In this document: positions 31,450-33,166 of the stretch, piece after piece | Layout of the letters: each line of letters starts with the position of its first letter | How positions within the stretch are numbered: position 1 is the first letter of the stretch | Assembly: GCF_003369565.1 (NCBI RefSeq) | Contig: NZ_PIOD01000012.1 | Coordinates: forward strand, 1 to 33,166 | Length of the DNA stretch: 33,166 nucleotides | Direction: 5' to 3' | Source of the DNA: Oceanobacillus chungangensis | GTDB taxonomy: Bacteria; Bacillota; Bacilli; Bacillales; Amphibacillaceae | Made by a program: the position numbers and the translations under genes | The notes under the pieces: model-generated | The model's input: the letters and a program-made list of their open reading frames with translations, nothing else | Told to the model about the DNA's origin: nothing | Database searches by the model: none

Positions 31450-32259
31450 TCATTTTTCAGTAATTTTATTGTATAGAATCTCCTTTGGATTTATAACAAT
31501 TAATATCATTGCGACAACAAAATAAGAAAGCATAACATATACTAAAATATCTAATAAATCTCCCTTAACTATAATAAGGGAAAAATTAAATAATTGGTGA
31601 ATAACAATTGGTATCACTAGGTTCTTATTCAGGTTGTAGAACAACGTTACAATAATCGAAAAAGATAATATTCCTATCATAAAAAGCACAATATACTTGA
31701 TTAAATTCATTCCGGTGTAACCCGAAGCTAACCATAGTGGAGTGTGCCAACCCCCCCATAAAACACCTACTAATAAGGCTGATTTCAAAGGAGAATACTT
31801 CTTTTGAAGCTCATTCAATGCATACCCTCTCCAACCTAACTCTTCGCCCAGAGGTCCCCTTACTAAATTGTCTGAAAATGCGAACAACATTGTTCCAAGT
31901 CCTGTAAATGATAATGCTAATTCTTGAGTATCGGTTGTAATCGATAGCAATAATATAGTCACAGCGATGATTACAACTTGAATAATCACTAGGGTGCTGA
32001 GAACAGAAAACCTAAGTCTTGGAGCGAACTGCTGTTTTATAAAATCCTTTAGTCTTAATCCTGGATAGATTTTTTTAAATAAGATTATAAATGCAAAGGT
32101 TGAAGACCACGCAGCAATAATTTGTAAAATTTTTGTTACACTCTCTGGTACTCCTAACAATATACTTATACCGATAACCATAAAAAACACAAAAAATATT
32201 ACATATGTAAAGACAACAAAACTTATCAATGGACTTTTTAATACTTGTTTCTTTTTAAT
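31450..32259 (-). CDS. CPBP-family intramembrane metalloprotease, unusual start
   Basis: About 269 residues with seven to eight membrane helices. CPBP (Abi) motifs are present: GEELGWRGYAL (the E-E-x3-R motif), WGGWHTPLW (second-motif His) and IVIHQLFN (third His). These place the metal site inside the membrane, as in Rce1-type proteases. Bacterial members are often linked to bacteriocin immunity or peptide processing. The best ribosome binding site (AAGGGGG) leads, after seven bases, to ATT AAA AAG and the typical N-terminus KKKQVLKSPLISFVVF. No ATG, GTG or TTG is there. Either ATT initiates, or a start mutation has occurred and TTG 32229 is used poorly. Confidence 0.8.
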   Translation of the reverse strand: MKKKQVLKSPLISFVVFTYVIFFVFFMVIGISILLGVPESVTKILQIIAAWSSTFAFIILFKKIYPGLRLKDFIKQQFAPRLRFSVLSTLVIIQVVIIAVTILLLSITTDTQELALSFTGLGTMLFAFSDNLVRGPLGEELGWRGYALNELQKKYSPLKSALLVGVLWGGWHTPLWLASGYTGMNLIKYIVLFMIGILSFSIIVTLFYNLNKNLVIPIVIHQLFNFSLIIVKGDLLDILVYVMLSYFVVAMILIVINPKEILYNKITEK

Positions 32260-32427
32260 AATAATTCCCCCTTATCACCAATGGTTAAATTATATTATTA
32301 CTTGTTCCATAATTATTCAGTCTGGGGGATGAATCTCGAACAAACTAAGGGCTGAAAATCCAACATATTAATAAATTATTCAAGAATATGCCCGATTGCT
32401 GAATACTAGACACCATTCCTCAACTAT

Positions 32428-32487
32428 CTGCCCCGTTAGTGAAAAAGCGACTGCTCTATTTGAACAATCGCACCAATTAGTTTAATT
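32428..32487 (-). repeat. Module repeat, complete copy
   Basis: In the gene direction TTAAACTAATTGGTGCGATT (left core) leads into GCGATTG and CAGTCGC arms and T5 (a terminator at 32442-32471). It ends with TTCACTAACGGGGCAG. This is the cleanest example of core - terminator - core in the window. Confidence 0.88.
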
Positions 32488-32541
32488 AGCACCTTCTCTT
32501 CTTTTGTTCCATTTGTTCGACCTATTTAGTAAAACCTTAGT

Positions 32542-32793
32542 TTATTTACTATTTTCTTTACCAATTTTCTCGTTACCACGTTTAAAGTTTCCCGTAATTT
32601 TAGCTAACAATAGCTGGACTTCTGTTATATTATCTTCAACTTCTTTAATTCTTGCTATAAGTAGTTCAGCCTCACTACCCTTTATAATTTTAATTTGTTT
32701 TCCTTTGTAATAGATTACTACCTTTCCTTTTTTCGTTGTTTGATAAGCAAATGGTTCTTCACTTAATCTGTTTCGTTTATCTACTTCGCTCAC
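32542..32793 (-). CDS. Conserved hypothetical small protein
   Basis: 83 residues. RLSEEPFAYQTTKKGKVVIY and ILLA-type helices leading to AKITGNFKRGNEKIG resemble a small conserved protein I recall from many Bacillaceae genomes, without known function. The first half looks like a beta-hairpin (KVVIYYKGKQIKIIKG), the second a helix. It starts with GTG at 32793, nine bases after AAGGAG. It is the most upstream module of array 2. Confidence 0.7.
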   Translation of the reverse strand: MSEVDKRNRLSEEPFAYQTTKKGKVVIYYKGKQIKIIKGSEAELLIARIKEVEDNITEVQLLLAKITGNFKRGNEKIGKENSK

Positions 32794-32922
32794 TACATCG
32801 TCTCCTTAATTATTTCAGTTTCAAACATTATATTCAAAAAAATCATTTGTTTAACTTGTTTTTCTTTAAATTTCAATTCACTGAATTAAGACATAATGTG
32901 GCCATTTCTATTATTTAACTAT

Positions 32923-32934
32923 CCTGCCCCTTTT
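32923..32934 (-). repeat. Module repeat, isolated right core
   Basis: On the minus strand AAAAGGGGCAGG lies 130 bases upstream of the 32542-32793 gene. No left core or hairpin is seen on its far side; the following sequence up to the IS3 element is unrelated. Confidence 0.55.
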
Positions 32935-32940
32935 TTGGGG

Positions 32941-33090
32941 TCGCCACCAACCGAGGGACTACTACAGGATGTATCATTTCGCTGTTGCGACAAAGGCCTT
33001 TCATTGGAGTGAGTGATCACAGTTCCAGGAGGTCTCGTTTTTAACCAACCTCTCTTCTTTAGATTGCAAAAGAAAGACTGGATCGGTACC
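32941..33090. other. Unassigned GC-richer stretch before the IS element
   Basis: This stretch (for example GGACTACTACAGGATGTATC, and GAGTGATCACAGTTCCAGG) has higher G+C than its surroundings, no open frame and no clear hairpin. It may be a fragment of another dispersed repeat or of an IS. I cannot identify it. Confidence 0.4.
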
Positions 33091-33166
33091 GACCCCCAAA
33101 AGTTAGAGTTAAAAAATGACTTTTGGGGGTGTTTTTATGGCCAAATATAGTGAGGAATTTAAAATA
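33091..33166 (+). mobile_element. 5' end of an IS3-family element, cut by the window edge
   Basis: GACCCCCAAAAGTTAGAG is a terminal inverted repeat of the IS150-like group. It forms a palindrome with ACTTTTGGGGGT (33119-33130), which can block read-through into the transposase. ATG at 33137 opens OrfA with MAKYSEEFKI. The element continues beyond the window; whether it is intact cannot be seen. Confidence 0.82.

Noticed and set aside
28073-32934. A classical integron with attC sites
   Set aside because: The repeats lack the inverted RYYYAAC/GTTRRRY core sites, the two cores are direct rather than inverted, and no tyrosine integrase gene is seen. Only the gene-plus-repeat layout is similar.
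27805-33166. Prophage or integrative conjugative element
   Set aside because: No integrase, structural, replication or transfer genes are present; the content is unrelated single genes.

Overview
The window comes from a low-GC, endospore-forming member of the Bacillaceae. The 16S rRNA 5' end, a gamma-type small acid-soluble spore protein and the backbone rrn - ygxA - ygzB - perR - bcp - gsaB - ygaD - ygaC - sspE - mutY - yfhP - yfhH - recX - yfhE follow the B. subtilis rrnD/yga/yfh region. A two-gene compatible-solute-like cassette and an alternate lipid II flippase would suit a halotolerant relative such as Oceanobacillus or Virgibacillus. That genus-level guess is inference.

Layout. 1-570: 16S start and its divergent tandem promoters. 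571-7200: ygxA, a sucrose-phosphate-type phosphatase/glycosyltransferase pair, ygzB, perR with a Per box, a cobalamin adenosyltransferase/2-hydroxyacid dehydrogenase pair, and a sugar transferase lacking its usual catalytic dyad. 7200-12700: a first accessory array, all on the minus strand: Amj flippase, an ECF sigma/DUF4179 pair, small membrane or unknown proteins and one frameshifted gene. 12900-24220: housekeeping and stress genes (bcp, K+ channel, gsaB, ABC exporter, ygaC, sspE, mutY, yfhP, yfhH, recX, a GNAT gene with an elaborate leader, yfhE). 24300-27800: a plus-strand operon of a YtrA-type GntR regulator, a DUF1648 membrane protein, a PLDc_N protein and an ABC-2 transporter, behind a perfect 17-bp inverted-repeat operator. 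27870-33166: a second accessory array between two IS3-family 5' ends.

The most interesting signal is how the two accessory arrays are built. Nearly every accessory gene, all on the minus strand, sits between copies of a bipartite intergenic repeat. Read in the gene direction, each repeat starts at or just after the stop codon with a core close to TTAAACTAAcTGGTGCG. A variable hairpin followed by a T-run (an intrinsic terminator) usually comes next, and the repeat ends with a second core, ACTAAaGGGGCAG, upstream of the next gene's ribosome binding site. The result is mostly one-gene modules, each gene plus its own terminator repeat. Several cores supply the stop codon itself. The cargo is typical accessory material (SET-domain protein, nucleotidyltransferase fold, lipoprotein, CPBP protease, orphan membrane proteins). 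No integrase is visible in the window. Whether the repeat is a recombination site, a decayed mobile element or only a portable terminator cannot be decided from sequence alone.

A second notable signal is the 5' leader of the GNAT gene at 22696. It has a tRNA T-arm-like hairpin, a mutually exclusive 16-bp stem, and a terminator-like hairpin that buries the ribosome binding site. These follow a short reading frame ending in aromatic codons.
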